Positions 6,279 through 6,400 of a stretch of 6,400 nucleotides of DNA are shown one piece after another. The position numbers were made by a program, and so were the translations under genes. The notes beneath the pieces were generated by a model. The model was given only the letters and a program-made list of their open reading frames with translations. It was not told the DNA's origin and ran no database searches. Every line of letters starts with the position of its first letter. Positions within the stretch are counted from its first letter, which is position 1. This DNA comes from Gemmatimonadota bacterium (GTDB lineage: Bacteria; Gemmatimonadota; Gemmatimonadetes; Gemmatimonadales; Gemmatimonadaceae): the NCBI GenBank assembly GCA_029884515.1, contig JAOUHR010000113.1, positions 1 through 6,400 on the forward strand, written 5' to 3'.

Positions 6279-6400
6279 TCACTCCGCGCCGACGCGCAGC
6301 TGGACCTCGAACGACTTGCGGACACCCAGGGCGTCGCACACCCGGCCCGCGTCCACGAGGTAGCGCATCGGCGTCTGCTGACTCGCCCGGAGCCGCACCT
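6279..6400 (-). CDS. ExbD/TolR-family protein, C-terminal end only (cut by right edge)
   Basis: The last 40 codons of a gene enter from the right edge and end in TGA at 6279-6281. They read VRLRASQQTPMRYLVDAG, then RVCDALGVRKSFEVQLRVGAE. This aligns with the C-terminus of the next gene's product (VLIRPHEASVVQRTVDVM, then DACDRLAVRKSLETDLRLQ). The shared pattern of a strand, a helix with one cysteine and the VRKS turn identifies it as a paralogue. By family habit a TolQ/ExbB-type channel gene should lie further upstream, outside the window. The N-terminus and membrane helix cannot be seen. Confidence 0.75.
   Translation of the reverse strand, partial: VRLRASQQTPMRYLVDAGRVCDALGVRKSFEVQLRVGAE

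Noticed and set aside
1..6400. tRNA, rRNA, CRISPR array or riboswitch
   Set aside because: I saw no short regularly spaced direct repeats, no tRNA-like T-loop or acceptor pattern, and no rRNA signature sequences on either strand.

Overview
This is a GC-rich window, about 70% by eye, with strong third-position GC bias. It suggests a Gram-negative bacterium from a lineage such as Gemmatimonadota, Acidobacteriota or Myxococcota. The guess rests on GC content, two ExbD/TolR paralogues side by side, an N-terminal lipobox, and Ser/Asp-rich periplasmic proteins. No ribosomal or housekeeping marker is present, so the taxon is only an impression.

From 6400 down to 1038, five genes run head to tail on the minus strand with almost no space between them (gaps of 6, 19, -14 and 4 nt). 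They look like one operon whose promoter lies beyond the right edge. In order of transcription they are: the 3' end of an ExbD/TolR-like gene; a complete second ExbD/TolR-like gene; a single-pass membrane protein with a long periplasmic part, sitting where TonB or another effector would be; a TPR lipoprotein; and a 722-residue secreted protein with four EF-hand-like loops and four cysteine pairs. The layout suggests an envelope machine powered by the proton-motive force. The ExbD pair would be part of the motor (the TolQ/ExbB partner is probably just upstream), the anchored protein would transmit force, and the lipoprotein and secreted protein would be periplasmic or outer-membrane partners. 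No substrate can be read from the sequence.

From 513 to 1037 there is no intact gene of normal size. This stretch holds a stem-loop just after the operon, a decayed 5' fragment of an IS91-type transposase on the plus strand, a tiny ORF with a good ribosome binding site, and a 70-nt site resembling an integron attC.

From 512 to the left edge is the N-terminal 170 residues of a class I SAM-dependent methyltransferase on the minus strand, cut by the window edge. Its codon use is less GC-biased than the operon's. With the transposase remnant and the attC-like site beside it, this hints that the left part is an accessory segment next to a core envelope operon.
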